Source: Planctomycetota bacterium (GTDB taxonomy: Bacteria; Planctomycetota; Planctomycetia; Pirellulales; Lacipirellulaceae). From it: DNA of 36,518 bases. Positions within the stretch are counted from its first letter, which is position 1. The number at the start of each line of letters is the position of its first letter. The notes below the pieces were generated by a model. The model was not told the DNA's origin. It saw only the letters and a list, made by a program, of their open reading frames with translations, and did not search any database. The stretch is from NCBI GenBank assembly GCA_013286045.1, contig JABDGM010000043.1:1-36518 (forward strand), written 5' to 3'. The position numbers and the translations under genes are program-made. Shown here one piece after another: positions 1-8,580 of this stretch.

Positions 1-873
1 CATATCTCCGTTCACCGTGCGCTGCACCGTTTTCCAGGTAAACGAGGCGTTATCGATCTGCTTCAGAATGTTGACCGCTGATGTCTTACTTCCATCCGGC
101 AACGTGCCGGTTTGCTCTATCAACCAGCGATCGCCTTTGTGTTTCCACTTGCCTTCGCTGAAACCGCCATCCGAATCGAACACCCAAGAGTGAATTTGCT
201 TCGCCACCGGATCCCACCCAATGATCTGCATTCCCGCCATGTTCACCTGATCACCGATGACAACTGCAAACGAGCGGTGCATGAAGTTCTTGTTCTTCGT
301 CCAATCGCAATCGGTTTGGATCATGGCGTGATCATCTTCGTCGTTATCGATCCACGAGCCGACCATCCATTCCAAGTCCTTCAAGTGTTCGTAGTTCGAA
401 GAGGGCGGAGGCAATGGCGCGGCGGATTCTTCCTCTGTGACGCGATCTAGTAGCCATTTGCCTTCGTGCTTCACGAACAATGCAGAGTACGTCGATTCAT
501 CTGGATCTTCCTTCGGGTGGATGACCTTCGCGATTCCGGTCTCGACCGCGACGTTTGGCGACAGAAACTTGATCGACTTAACGTCGACTTCCAGTTTGAC
601 GTCCTTCAAGCCTTCGAACGTTTCTGTGAACTCCTTTTCGATCGCGTCGCGCCCGACAGCCTGATCGCCAGTTTCCGGATCGACGTAGACTGCCTCGGGC
701 GACCATAACGCGGCCAAGGCTTTGGCGTCATGCTTGTTGTAAGCATCCGTGTAAGCCTCATCGCTTTTACGAATCTCCGCTTCGTCGTCGGTCTGCTCGG
801 CGCGACAAAGATTCGACACAAAACTGCAAATGCAGCAAACAGTCAGCAAACGCATAAAGTGTGTAGTCTTCAT
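1..873 (-). CDS. SnoaL/DUF4440-like secreted protein (SgcJ/EcaC type), partial
   Basis: Reading the minus strand from the ATG at 873 gives an open frame of about 290 codons that leaves the window at base 1, so the C-terminus is missing. The start has an AGGA ribosome site 8 nt upstream. The N-terminus has a short positive region and a hydrophobic stretch ending near residue 26, consistent with a signal peptide. Next comes a segment typical of the SnoaL/DUF4440 cone fold, as in SgcJ/EcaC proteins: IRKSDEAYTDAYNKHDAKAL, then ALWSPEAVYVDPETG, then a region ending in WLLDRVTEE. A second domain of roughly 150 residues (from about LKDLEWMVGSW) resembles the extra C-terminal half seen in other exported planctomycete members. 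These folds bind small ligands or are non-catalytic; no substrate can be named. Nothing overlaps it and no operon partner is visible. Confidence 0.8.
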   Translation of the reverse strand, partial: MKTTHFMRLLTVCCICSFVSNLCRAEQTDDEAEIRKSDEAYTDAYNKHDAKALAALWSPEAVYVDPETGDQAVGRDAIEKEFTETFEGLKDVKLEVDVKSIKFLSPNVAVETGIAKVIHPKEDPDESTYSALFVKHEGKWLLDRVTEEESAAPLPPPSSNYEHLKDLEWMVGSWIDNDEDDHAMIQTDCDWTKNKNFMHRSFAVVIGDQVNMAGMQIIGWDPVAKQIHSWVFDSDGGFSEGKWKHKGDRWLIEQTGTLPDGSKTSAVNILKQIDNASFTWKTVQRTVNGDM

Positions 874-1291
874 GTCATAGTCCTGATTTAAGGAATTCTT
901 AGTTAGCGCAATCGCTTATTCGAACATGCAGTGAGCAGTTGCCTGCAATTAATCTCAATGAGACGACGTAACATTCGATTCTTGCGAGAGAACCGCCGGT
1001 CATGAAAAGGATCGGGCCTACTAGAGCGAAGAGTAACCGCGGTCCCGTTTGCGAATTGCGGAGGACGCCGCGATCGGCGCAGCGCGCTTATTTCGAAGTG
1101 TGTTCGCCGACAACCGAGATTCCGGTGAGAACCGCGCCGGTCATCCTACCGCGCAAGGGTGGAATTACCAGCACTTTCGTCGTCTATCTCTGTCGAAGAA
1201 TTGATTGCGCGCGTGGCTTTCACTAGAAGGTGAACGATTTGTTAATGTTAATTCTGCGAAAACCTATTCGGCTTAATGCCTCTTACGGGTT
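874..1291. other. Intergenic stretch, no gene supported
   Basis: This is the 5' region of the minus-strand SnoaL-like gene. It is fairly AT-rich near 895-960, where a promoter for that gene would be expected, but no convincing -35/-10 pair stands out. A 74-codon open frame at 1002-1226 is arginine-rich and has no recognisable domain or ribosome site, so I do not call it. Confidence 0.4.
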
Positions 1292-1696
1292 ATGCACCCA
1301 ATTGCGAACGCGATCGGTGCTCCAGCAGACACATCGATCGTAAACCCGCTAACGGAGAGGTTCGACACAATACAGCGCCAATTGAAACAATCCACCGAGA
1401 CACTCGACGCAATCCACCAACAATTGAGCAACCCTGCCGAAGGAAAGGCGCTCGACGAACGGATTAATCAAGTTGCTCAATTAACTCTGCACGTAGTCGC
1501 CACGCTCGGTCAGACTGATTCCCGCCTCGGGGAATTCGCGGATAGACTAGCCGACACACAGGCCAAGTGCGACCATCTGAAAAATAAGACAAACCTCAGC
1601 ATCGTTATTGTGCAACGATGCGTCGTCTTACTTATCGCGTGGATGGCTGTCGGTCAAATCTCGCTCTGCCGGAATAGCTACAGAAACCTATCCTGA
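1292..1696 (+). CDS. Small coiled-coil protein with a C-terminal membrane segment (unknown)
   Basis: The 134-residue product has a plausible protein composition. Residues about 20-100 are polar and heptad-like (ERFDTIQRQLKQSTETLDAI and onward), suggesting a coiled coil. A single hydrophobic segment at about 104-125 (NLSIVIVQRCVVLLIAWMAV) would anchor it in the membrane near the C-terminus. No family is recognised. No strong Shine-Dalgarno sequence precedes the ATG, and a different reading frame overlaps it, so the call rests on amphipathic pattern and the membrane segment. It stands alone, well upstream of the polyketide operon, with no sign of cotranscription. Confidence 0.4.
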   Translation: MHPIANAIGAPADTSIVNPLTERFDTIQRQLKQSTETLDAIHQQLSNPAEGKALDERINQVAQLTLHVVATLGQTDSRLGEFADRLADTQAKCDHLKNKTNLSIVIVQRCVVLLIAWMAVGQISLCRNSYRNLS

Positions 1697-2280
1697 TAAG
1701 CCGCACCCGCTCGTCACGGCGTTTGTGAGGAAGATTGTTCACAATGAAAATGCATGATGCTGTCTCAGAGTTTCATATTGTTTTGCCGCTCTCGCCACGA
1801 GATGTACGCACTACCCGGGTATAACGCGAACGGACACGGTGCAAACTGCATCAATACGCAAGTTATTTCCGCCTCACGGATAAATCGGCCGTCAGAATAG
1901 CGTCATCAATCCGTCTACACGGCTTTTGAGTGATACAAGCTAAGAATGGACCGTCTTTTGGAATGATTCGCTGTGAAACGCCCTAAAACGATTGCATTGT
2001 GGCGCGTGATCAATCACCATCTGCCAGCGTCCTGTGTTGGAATCCGTCTATGTACGGTTTGGTGCGATTTTTCGCGTTACTCGCAGATTCCGCCGGAGTT
2101 CCGAAGGCAACAACTTTCTTCCGTCGTTGCCGTGACGCCGTAGCCCCCTGCGGACAGTGACGAGACAATAAGGGGTGGCAGTGCAATAATGGTCGGAAGT
2201 CGGCTCGATAGAAACGGGCGAAATACCAATAATCGCGGCCCGGAATCTCGCATATCCGCAATTCAAGAAGTTCTCACCAT
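1697..2280. other. Intergenic region upstream of the polyketide operon
   Basis: No gene is supported in these 584 bases. At 1723-1744 there is an imperfect operator-like dyad, TTGTGA and TCACAA separated by 10 nt. Two short minus-strand open frames at 2010-2266 overlap each other, have no domain signature and look random. The promoter of the methyltransferase operon should lie here, but I cannot place it. Confidence 0.35.
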
Positions 2281-3012
2281 ATGGGTATCAAGCATCTTCT
2301 GTCGACTGCCGCTGGCCTGCCTCGGCGACATCTTCGACCGGAGATCATGGACCGGCCGGGGCTCGACAACGCAAAGCACCGCAACGCGCTCGCGGGGCTA
2401 CGTCGTCTAAATCTTGCCAGCGGCGTTTACGGTCAATTATGTAATGAACTGGTGCGTTACAGTCGATCTCGCGGTGTTGTGAGACTGAAAGTTCTGGACA
2501 TCGCCAGTGGCGGCGGCGATGTAGCTTTGGGAATGTGGCGACAGGCACGCAAACGAGGCTTGGATCTACAGATTCTGGGGCTCGACGTTAGTGCCGCTGC
2601 ATGCGAAGTTGCACGTGAACAATGCCTAGAAGCGAACTGCTCGATCAAGTTCGATCAACTAGATGTGATTGCGCAAGCGCTTCCTGCTGGCTCCGATGTC
2701 GTCACGTGCTCGTTGTTCCTTCATCATTTGAGGCACGACCAGGCGTCGCAGCTACTTCGTAAGATGGCCGCTGCGGGACCATTGTTTCTCGCGAGTGATT
2801 TACGCCGATGTGCCAGTGGCTATTTCATGGCGCAATTGGCTTGTCATTGTCTGACCAGATCGCCGGTAGTCAGATATGATGGGCCGCAGTCCGTCGCCAA
2901 CGCGTTTACTTTGCCGGAAATGCGCGAACTGTGTGATGATGCAGGATTACAGGACGCAACGATCCGTAAAGTGTGGCCGTGCCGCATGTTATTGAAAAGG
3001 CAAGAAAGTTGA
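2281..3012 (+). CDS. SAM-dependent methyltransferase of type III PKS cluster
   Basis: The 243-residue protein is a class I (Rossmann) methyltransferase. Motif I is VLDIASGGGDVALG at about residues 73-86, followed by an acidic strand end (ILGLDVS) and a DVVTCSLFLHHL motif like those of UbiE/Coq5 and polyketide-tailoring enzymes. It probably methylates a carbon or oxygen of the product of the polyketide synthase two genes downstream. The N-terminal segment RRHLRPEIMDRPGLD resembles the start region of methyltransferases from similar clusters, which favours the ATG at 2281 over the one at 2347, although the ribosome site (AAGAAG) is weak. It is first in a three-gene plus-strand operon and ends 6 nt before the oxidoreductase start. 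Substrate is unknown. Confidence 0.85.
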   Translation: MGIKHLLSTAAGLPRRHLRPEIMDRPGLDNAKHRNALAGLRRLNLASGVYGQLCNELVRYSRSRGVVRLKVLDIASGGGDVALGMWRQARKRGLDLQILGLDVSAAACEVAREQCLEANCSIKFDQLDVIAQALPAGSDVVTCSLFLHHLRHDQASQLLRKMAAAGPLFLASDLRRCASGYFMAQLACHCLTRSPVVRYDGPQSVANAFTLPEMRELCDDAGLQDATIRKVWPCRMLLKRQES

Positions 3013-3018
3013 TCCTGG

Positions 3019-4158
3019 ATGACTAATTGGCCCGATGTTGCGACGCGGCACGATCCTTGGGATGTGATTGTGCTCGGCGCAGGTCCGGCAGGTTCGATTG
3101 CGGCCCGCCAACTCGCGCTCAATAGTTACCACGTATTGCTGATTGAAAAATCGCGCATTCCTCGGTTCAAAGTCTGCGGTGGCTGCCTTAGCGGCGCTGC
3201 TCTCGACGTACTTGCGGAGGTCGGCCTGGGAGACTTGCCGAAAAAGTGCGGCGGGGTGACATTTCAGAAAATGCGCCTTGCCAGTTGTGGAGCAACGGCC
3301 GAGATCGACATAGGTGAGCGGATCGCTGTTTCGCGCGAGGCACTTGATGCGGCGCTCGTGGAAGAAGCGACCAATGCTGGGGCAACGGTATGCACGGAAA
3401 CAACGGGTTCGGTTCAATCGTCCGATGATGCTGGCTCGCGGAGCGTTCTACTTCGGCGGCACGGCGTTGCAGTTGCCGTGCGTGCTAAAGCCGTCGTCAT
3501 TGCAACGGGACTAGTGTCTTGCTCACCTGAAATTCAAACAAAAATATCGCCTAATTCATGGGTCGGGCTTGGCGCGGTAACCGGGCCCGTTTTCAACGAT
3601 AGTGCGCCCGGCGTACTTCATATGGCCTGGGGAGCGGCCGGTTATGTGGGCATCGCAAACGTTGAAGATAGCCGCCTTGATATCGCGGCTGCGGTCAATC
3701 CGCGGGCGCTGGCGGCTGCAACCTCACCCGGCGAGCTTATCTCGCAAATCCTAGCAGACTCCGGGCTACCCGTGTTTGTGAAGTTGGGCGATGCGATTTG
3801 GCGCGGCACGCCTCTGCTGACGCGACATTCCCTGCCGCTGGCATCGAGACGTTGCCTGCTGATAGGCGATGCCGCCGGTTACGTGGAGCCCTTCACGGGT
3901 GAAGGCATCGAGTGGGCGATGCGGTCGGCGATATTGGCGTCTACTTTTTTGAAAAGCGGCCTTGATCAGTGGAATCAACCTTCGCTCGATCATTGGCATA
4001 TGTTGCACGAACGAGCGTTTGGCGGACGCCAACGACAGTGTCGCCGTGTCGTGACACTCATGCGCAATAAAACCGTGCGGCGCGTTGCTCTGTGGAGTTT
4101 GCAAACGGCCCCCAGGCTTGCTCGCCCTTTCGTTCAACGCCTGGATCATTTGAATTGA
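3019..4158 (+). CDS. FAD-dependent oxidoreductase (geranylgeranyl reductase-like)
   Basis: The product is 379 residues. It has an N-terminal dinucleotide-binding motif, VIVLGAGPAGSIAARQ (GxGxxG at residues 20-25), then a KVCGGCLSG segment typical of geranylgeranyl reductase and related flavin monooxygenases. The second FAD motif, LIGDAAGYVEPFTGEGIEWA, lies near 280-299. It is expected to bind FAD in the cytoplasm and oxidise, hydroxylate or reduce the polyketide or its precursor. It sits between the methyltransferase (6 nt upstream) and the type III polyketide synthase (55 nt downstream), a combination that strongly suggests a tailoring role. A proline-rich or membrane anchor is not evident. 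Which reaction it catalyses cannot be decided from sequence. Confidence 0.85.
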   Translation: MTNWPDVATRHDPWDVIVLGAGPAGSIAARQLALNSYHVLLIEKSRIPRFKVCGGCLSGAALDVLAEVGLGDLPKKCGGVTFQKMRLASCGATAEIDIGERIAVSREALDAALVEEATNAGATVCTETTGSVQSSDDAGSRSVLLRRHGVAVAVRAKAVVIATGLVSCSPEIQTKISPNSWVGLGAVTGPVFNDSAPGVLHMAWGAAGYVGIANVEDSRLDIAAAVNPRALAAATSPGELISQILADSGLPVFVKLGDAIWRGTPLLTRHSLPLASRRCLLIGDAAGYVEPFTGEGIEWAMRSAILASTFLKSGLDQWNQPSLDHWHMLHERAFGGRQRQCRRVVTLMRNKTVRRVALWSLQTAPRLARPFVQRLDHLN

Positions 4159-4213
4159 GTTTGGCAAGAAAGATTGCGCGAGAGCGCGTTTCGAGTTTAA
4201 GTCAGCGTCTTCT

Positions 4214-5314
4214 ATGTACATTCCAATCATTTCCGTCGCGACCGCTACACCGCCGCATGAATTCAGTCAAAGCGATGCCCTCGCAATGGCGCAGCGAGTA
4301 TGCTGCGTCGACGAGCGGCAGTCTCGCTTGGCGCGTGCCCTGTATAGCAAGTCGGGAGTACAGAATCGCTTCACTAGCCTCCCTCATACTGATGTGGATC
4401 GTTGGGTGCCAGCGGTGGGATCCGCAACAGCCGTCGCGAAAAATGTTGGGCCAAGTACGGAAGAGCGGATGGCTCTCTATGAGCAACATGCGCTGCCACT
4501 CGCAGTCCGGGCGGCGCGTGCCGCCGTGTCTCGATCCGGAATTTCCGCAGACGCGATTACGCACGTCGTGACTGCCTCGTGCACCGGCTTTACTGCCCCA
4601 GGAGTCGACAGTGGTTTGATCAATGAATTGCAGCTTCGACCTACCACGCAACGCATAAACGTAGGGTATATGGGATGCCATGGGGCCATTAACGCGCTGC
4701 GTGTGGCTCGCGGACTTGGTCACGCCGAGCCGGGCGCCCGGATTTTACTCTGTGCGGTTGAACTTTGCAGCCTGCACTACTGCTTTCACTGGAACAGCGA
4801 GCGGATGCTGGGAAACGCACTCTTCGCAGACGGCGCTGGTGCCGTAGTGCTCGGCGCAGAATTAGAAACGTCTCCGAGGCCTTCACTCGGTCGGTGGAGA
4901 CTGGCATCCACTGGTTCTTTTCTGTTTCCCGACACCGCCACGATTATGAAGTGGAGCATCGAAAATCACGGCTTCGCGATGTCGATTTCGTCTCGCTTGC
5001 CGGAACTTATTCAAACGAGCCTCGGTGAATGGCTAACGTCCTGGTTGGCGGAAAATAATTTAGGCGTCAGGGACATCAAGTCCTGGGCAGTCCACCCCGG
5101 CGGCCCAAAGATTCTTGAAGCCGTGGAAGCAGCGATGGGAATCGAGCCGCAGAAGCTCCAGGTATCGCGCGACGTTCTCTGCCGCTTTGGTAATATGTCC
5201 TCAGCGACCGTACTGTTCATTTTAGAGTCCTTGCTGGCGCAGAACGCTTCGGCTCCGTGTGTCATGCTTGGGTTTGGTCCTGGCTTAGTGGCCGAGGCGG
5301 CCTTGTTGCTTTGA
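4214..5314 (+). CDS. Type III polyketide synthase (chalcone/alkylpyrone synthase-like)
   Basis: This 366-residue protein is a thiolase-fold homodimeric enzyme that condenses malonyl-CoA onto an acyl-CoA starter. The catalytic triad is complete: Cys155 in YMGCHGAINAL, His294 in WAVHPGGPKI, Asn327 in RFGNMSSATV. The C-terminal GFGPGL loop, which shapes the active site in chalcone synthases, is present near residues 353-358. The length is close to that of bacterial alkylresorcinol and alkylpyrone synthases. Starter and chain length cannot be read directly. Together with the upstream methyltransferase and FAD enzyme it forms a compact operon, likely producing a methylated, oxidised alkyl-pyrone or resorcinol-type lipid. 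The ribosome site is weak; no alternative start is better. Confidence 0.92.
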   Translation: MYIPIISVATATPPHEFSQSDALAMAQRVCCVDERQSRLARALYSKSGVQNRFTSLPHTDVDRWVPAVGSATAVAKNVGPSTEERMALYEQHALPLAVRAARAAVSRSGISADAITHVVTASCTGFTAPGVDSGLINELQLRPTTQRINVGYMGCHGAINALRVARGLGHAEPGARILLCAVELCSLHYCFHWNSERMLGNALFADGAGAVVLGAELETSPRPSLGRWRLASTGSFLFPDTATIMKWSIENHGFAMSISSRLPELIQTSLGEWLTSWLAENNLGVRDIKSWAVHPGGPKILEAVEAAMGIEPQKLQVSRDVLCRFGNMSSATVLFILESLLAQNASAPCVMLGFGPGLVAEAALLL

Positions 5315-5755
5315 ACAATTAAGCCGTTCGCAAACCACGACTGAACGGACTGAGACGTCAATTCGACTTTTTGTCTCAATCCAATCCATGGCGGCACGAT
5401 CCGCCTAGCGCAATAGAACCAATGGCACCCCTCCGTGAAATGCGATTGGTTGATTATCGCGATGATGTAGGATCATCTGAACCGTAAGAATTTGTTGTAC
5501 TGGTGAACAAACCACTCTCAGGCAGCAAGATTTTGGGGCGTAGCATCCCGCGAGACCGAGCCGCCAGGAGCAAAACGCCGAAAAACGCTACTCCCTAAAT
5601 GCGGGTGCGCGCGATTTTAAAATCATGGCAAGGTATGCAATTACTGCCAGCCATCAGTTTTCAGACTGCTCTCCTTCCGATAAAAATGTTGGAGGTTGTC
5701 GGACGCCAGCAAACCGGCCCTCTACCAGCGATCCGACCTGCGGAGACGACTAGCA
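5315..5755. other. Intergenic region after the polyketide operon
   Basis: There is no supported gene in these 441 bases. Two inverted repeats sit just after the PKS stop: CCGTTC/GAACGG at 5324-5348 and TGAGAC/GTCTCA at 5351-5378, the second enclosing a five-T run. They may end transcription of the operon, but neither is a classical terminator. The ribosome site of the next gene (GGAG, 5742-5745) ends the region. Confidence 0.35.
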
Positions 5756-6259
5756 ATGCCCAATCGCTCGGGAACCAACGGAAATCTTGCACGCCGCGAT
5801 CTGCTGCGCACGGCCACACTCGCCGCAGCGGGCGGCCTATTGTGCGACCAAAGCGCCAAAGCCGAGGACGCTCCGACTGACGGTGTTAAACGTCAGGCAC
5901 TCCACCCCGACGGCGCTCCAGCCGCCGACATCGGGTATTCACCCGCTATCCTTGCGGAAGGGAAAAAAATCCTGATGATCTCCGGCCAAGGCCCGAAAGA
6001 TCACAACGCGGACATAGAAACCCAGATCCGGCAAGCGCTCGACAAGATCGGCCTCCTGCTTAAGGCAGCGGGCGGCTCTTACGCGAACGTGGTTATGGTC
6101 CGCCACTATTGGCTCCATCTGCAGCGCGACCTGCCAATCTTCCGCAAGATTCGCCGGGAATATTTCGTCGAACCCTGCCCAGCGTCGACTGGCATCGGTG
6201 TCTCCGAATTAGCGACCTCGGACTTGCAATTGGAAATTGAAGTCGTGGCCATTCTGTGA
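5756..6259 (+). CDS. Exported RidA/YjgF-family protein with Tat-like signal
   Basis: I choose the ATG at 5756 because GGAG lies about 11 nt upstream and the protein then starts with MPNRSGTNGNLARRDLLRTA. The open frame continues further upstream without a ribosome site. The product is 167 residues. Residues about 12-32 (ARRDLLRTATLAAAGGLL) look like a twin-arginine signal, so the domain is probably periplasmic. The rest is a YjgF/YER057c/UK114 trimeric fold, with YSPAILAEGKKILMISGQGP and a C-terminal LQLEIEVVAIL strand. In RidA imine deaminases the conserved PARS motif supplies a key Arg; here the equivalent reads PCPASTG, so the Arg is missing. It is therefore unlikely to be a standard 2-aminoacrylate deaminase. 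Confidence 0.8.
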   Translation: MPNRSGTNGNLARRDLLRTATLAAAGGLLCDQSAKAEDAPTDGVKRQALHPDGAPAADIGYSPAILAEGKKILMISGQGPKDHNADIETQIRQALDKIGLLLKAAGGSYANVVMVRHYWLHLQRDLPIFRKIRREYFVEPCPASTGIGVSELATSDLQLEIEVVAIL

Positions 6260-6410
6260 GCGGATTTTCAACAACCTTCCTGCTGCTGATGTTTGCGGCT
6301 GCAGGCTCGTGTCTCCGGCGACGCCGACACAAGCGGTATAAGCAAGTGAGGAATCGAAACCCCCGAACCAGCCGACGATTTTGGCTGGCGGTACATTACG
6401 GAGATACGAA

Positions 6411-7094
6411 GTGAGCGGTCGCATCGTCAGTCCCGGTCCAACCTCAGTCACAGTCCGTACAGTAGACGTAAACAATTTGACTGCACCCGACGATTGGGTA
6501 CTGCTTCCTCCCGGCGACGCGGCTCTAACGCGTCGAGTGAAGGCCGCTGGCGATCATTGGGTAGTTCAGGAGAAGAAGGGCCGCAGAGTATTCTCCAGAG
6601 GCGTATGGGCGCCAGCAGAGACCATTGAACGGATTCGTGCCGAGCTCGACGCAGAGCGATCCACAGAAAGCTTTGCAAAGCGCAAAGAGGCTGGTGCGCA
6701 GCGGCGGGAAAAAGCTCAAGCCGAATACATTAAAGACTTCACGGATACAGTCGTTAATTATTTGGCTTTTCATCCGACTCACGCGCAGCTTGCCATGAGC
6801 CTCGCCCGTATTGTGGCCCTTCATGCGACACCGGTCGGAAGTGGGACGGTAGCTCGGACTAGACGCATCTCACTGGATCAACGGGCGGAGGCCGCAGTCA
6901 TCGCTTGGATGAGACACCAAACAACCGCCTACGATTCAATGAAGATTGTGCGAGTTAAGGGCAAGCGGCGAGAAGTGCGAAGGATGTTGGCGCAACGATC
7001 AAAGGAATTGCTTGCCCGGTATCGTCGGGGAGAGGGGGCAGGGGGCGAGTGCCCGTTGATTAGGGCTCTTGGAATCGACTTAGAAGCGGATTGA
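6411..7094 (+). CDS. DUF2293 domain-containing protein
   Basis: The GTG at 6411 is preferred as start because GGAG lies 7 nt upstream; a TTG at 6381 in the same frame lacks this. The product is 227 residues and begins MSGRIVSPGPTSVTVRTV. Its middle is strongly basic and helical (ERSTESFAKRKEAGAQRREK). The C-terminal part carries the DUF2293 pattern: HATPVGSGTVARTRRISL, AAVIAWMRHQTTAYDSM, and GKRREVRRMLAQRSKELL. The function of the family is unknown; the arginine-rich surface could bind nucleic acid, but that is inference. It lies 151 nt after the RidA-like gene in the same direction and converges with the EcsC-family gene. Confidence 0.75.
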   Translation: MSGRIVSPGPTSVTVRTVDVNNLTAPDDWVLLPPGDAALTRRVKAAGDHWVVQEKKGRRVFSRGVWAPAETIERIRAELDAERSTESFAKRKEAGAQRREKAQAEYIKDFTDTVVNYLAFHPTHAQLAMSLARIVALHATPVGSGTVARTRRISLDQRAEAAVIAWMRHQTTAYDSMKIVRVKGKRREVRRMLAQRSKELLARYRRGEGAGGECPLIRALGIDLEAD

Positions 7095-7115
7095 TCTTCG
7101 ATGTTGCTCGTTGAA

Positions 7116-8036
7116 TTACCTATCAGTGGCCTCGAGTAACGGTCGAATCGAACTGCTTTCTTTCTCTTTGCTTAGTGCGTCTCGATAAAGGGATTGGATA
7201 CGATCCACGTCATATTTGCGTTCCAACTTTCGCATCCCGAAATGAAAACGTGCCACTCGATGGAAGTGGTCCATGAACGCAATATTGATCGTCGCCCCTG
7301 TCGCGGCACCAATAACGGGCAGTGATTCCACGACCACTTTTTCAGTAACTATGACATCTAATCTAGCCGCTATCCTGGCAATCAAATTTACCACTGCGGC
7401 AGCCGTGCCTTTTTGAACCGTCGAGGCTATCTCCTCGGCGGTTTTTCCGGCGACCGCTCTTGCTGCTGCGGATACGAGCTGCTCCAACCCCAACCTCGCG
7501 GATAAGTAGCTGGATCCCATGGCGTCCTCAGGCTTGCCCGGGGCACCCATTGAGAAAACCGCCAGGCACTGCATCCGAACTTGGTCATTACTCAGCTGTT
7601 CGCCAAACTCGCTAGCGATCGAAGCGATAGATCGGAACATGATCGTCGTTGTGATCGGCAATTCCACACACAAACCAGGGAGGCCGAAAAAACCGCCAGC
7701 CGTTCCCGTCACTGCGACAGAGACCTTATGCCAAAAGTCCGGATTAGACCCAATCGCGGTGATGTCCGTTGAATCGTTCGATCTTCTACCTGATGAATCA
7801 GGAATCGTGGCGATTGCCACGGACAGAGCAGCCCGCAATGCGGCATTCGCTGATTTGTCGACAATGTCGGGTGAGATTTTTTCTATGCCTTGGATCAGCC
7901 ACTCCAAAGGCTTGCCGAACATCTCTGACAATCGCATTAAGAACGACGGGTTTTCGAGATACTCAGCAGCGTCCTGAATGAATTTCAGTTCATCTCCCCA
8001 GAGGCTGACTGCGGCAGGTGGATTCGAATCCGACAT
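7116..8036 (-). CDS. EcsC family protein
   Basis: The 306-residue product matches the EcsC family. It has an N-terminal amphipathic half, then VTGTAGGFFGLPGLCVELPI, TTIMFRSIASIASEFGEQL, QCLAVFSMG, a region rich in Ala and Ile, VVESLPVIGAATGATINIAF, and a C-terminal FHRVARFHFGMRKLER. EcsC proteins occur beside ABC transporters in some Bacillota, but their biochemical role is unknown. The start is supported by GGAG 8 nt upstream of the ATG. No transmembrane segment is certain, though two Gly/Ala-rich stretches could insert in a membrane. The gene converges with the DUF2293 gene; the gap is 21 bases. Confidence 0.85.
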   Translation of the reverse strand: MSDSNPPAAVSLWGDELKFIQDAAEYLENPSFLMRLSEMFGKPLEWLIQGIEKISPDIVDKSANAALRAALSVAIATIPDSSGRRSNDSTDITAIGSNPDFWHKVSVAVTGTAGGFFGLPGLCVELPITTTIMFRSIASIASEFGEQLSNDQVRMQCLAVFSMGAPGKPEDAMGSSYLSARLGLEQLVSAAARAVAGKTAEEIASTVQKGTAAAVVNLIARIAARLDVIVTEKVVVESLPVIGAATGATINIAFMDHFHRVARFHFGMRKLERKYDVDRIQSLYRDALSKEKESSSIRPLLEATDR

Positions 8037-8580
8037 GAATAATCTCCACCGATGGTCTCGTCAATTGTGGAAGACTGTCCGTTGGTAAACGCACTACGAA
8101 GTAATCTAGGCATCAAATGATATGGGGACGCCAATTATTCCTTCGCTGGTTAAACTCGGGACGTAAATGGTCAGAGCGGAACCATCGGATTCATCGCCTG
8201 GATTTCCCGAAAACTCCCAAAAAGCAACCGCTACGGTCCCCGGACCCGTATCGTCTTAGCCGCGTATAATGTTACACCCACTTGCACGATTCTGGGTGGT
8301 TTTTGTCACTTTTGGGAAAATCCAGAAACGCGTATGAGCCTAAAAAAGCCGTGTGTGTTAAAGATCGGCGAATTGAGCAGTTGTTTTTTAAGTCCGTAGC
8401 GTCTGCCATTCCGCCACTCGGCCTTTTTTGCAGTTCGCCGTGCAAGACTGCGATTTTAATCGTAAACGCCGTTGTGGCAAAATGGTGTCTTCCGCGAATT
8501 GTTTTAACTTACCGATCGGCCAGTGCCACGACGTTCGTGAACCAAAACTGCTGTTTCGATCACCGAGCACCGGTCTCGAT
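8037..8580. other. Intergenic region with tRNA-Leu fragment and possible small transcript
   Basis: No protein gene is supported. A TATAAT box lies at 8265-8270 on the plus strand, followed by an inverted repeat (CACCCA/TGGGTG, 8275-8298) and five Ts, which could be a weak terminator. No good -35 element is visible. The tRNA-Leu half at 8386-8423 is listed separately. The open frames crossing this region are artefacts: the minus-strand frame at 8388-8570 ends GRVAEWQTLRT, the translation of the tRNA fragment. Confidence 0.45.
8386..8423 (-). pseudogene. 5' half of a tRNA-Leu(UAA) (fragment)
   Basis: Read on the minus strand from 8423, the 38 bases align with the 5' half of tRNA-Leu. They comprise acceptor strand GGCCGAG, TG, D-stem GCG/CGC with D-loop GAATGGCAGA, anticodon stem ACGGA, and anticodon loop CTTAAAA with anticodon UAA. 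The next five bases are AACAA instead of the TCCGT needed to close the anticodon stem. No variable arm, T-loop or CCA follows. It is therefore a broken or partial tRNA gene, such as is left at integration sites or spread as a tRNA-derived repeat. Confidence 0.7.

Noticed and set aside
1723-1744. CRP/FNR-like operator TTGTGA-N10-TCACAA
   Set aside because: CRP sites have 6 bases between TGTGA and TCACA; the spacing here is wrong and no gene start is near.
2010-2266. Two overlapping minus-strand frames upstream of the methyltransferase
   Set aside because: They overlap in different frames, and neither has a domain or a ribosome site.
8386-8423. Complete functional tRNA-Leu gene
   Set aside because: The 3' half of the anticodon stem does not pair and no T-arm or acceptor 3' strand follows, so only a fragment is called.
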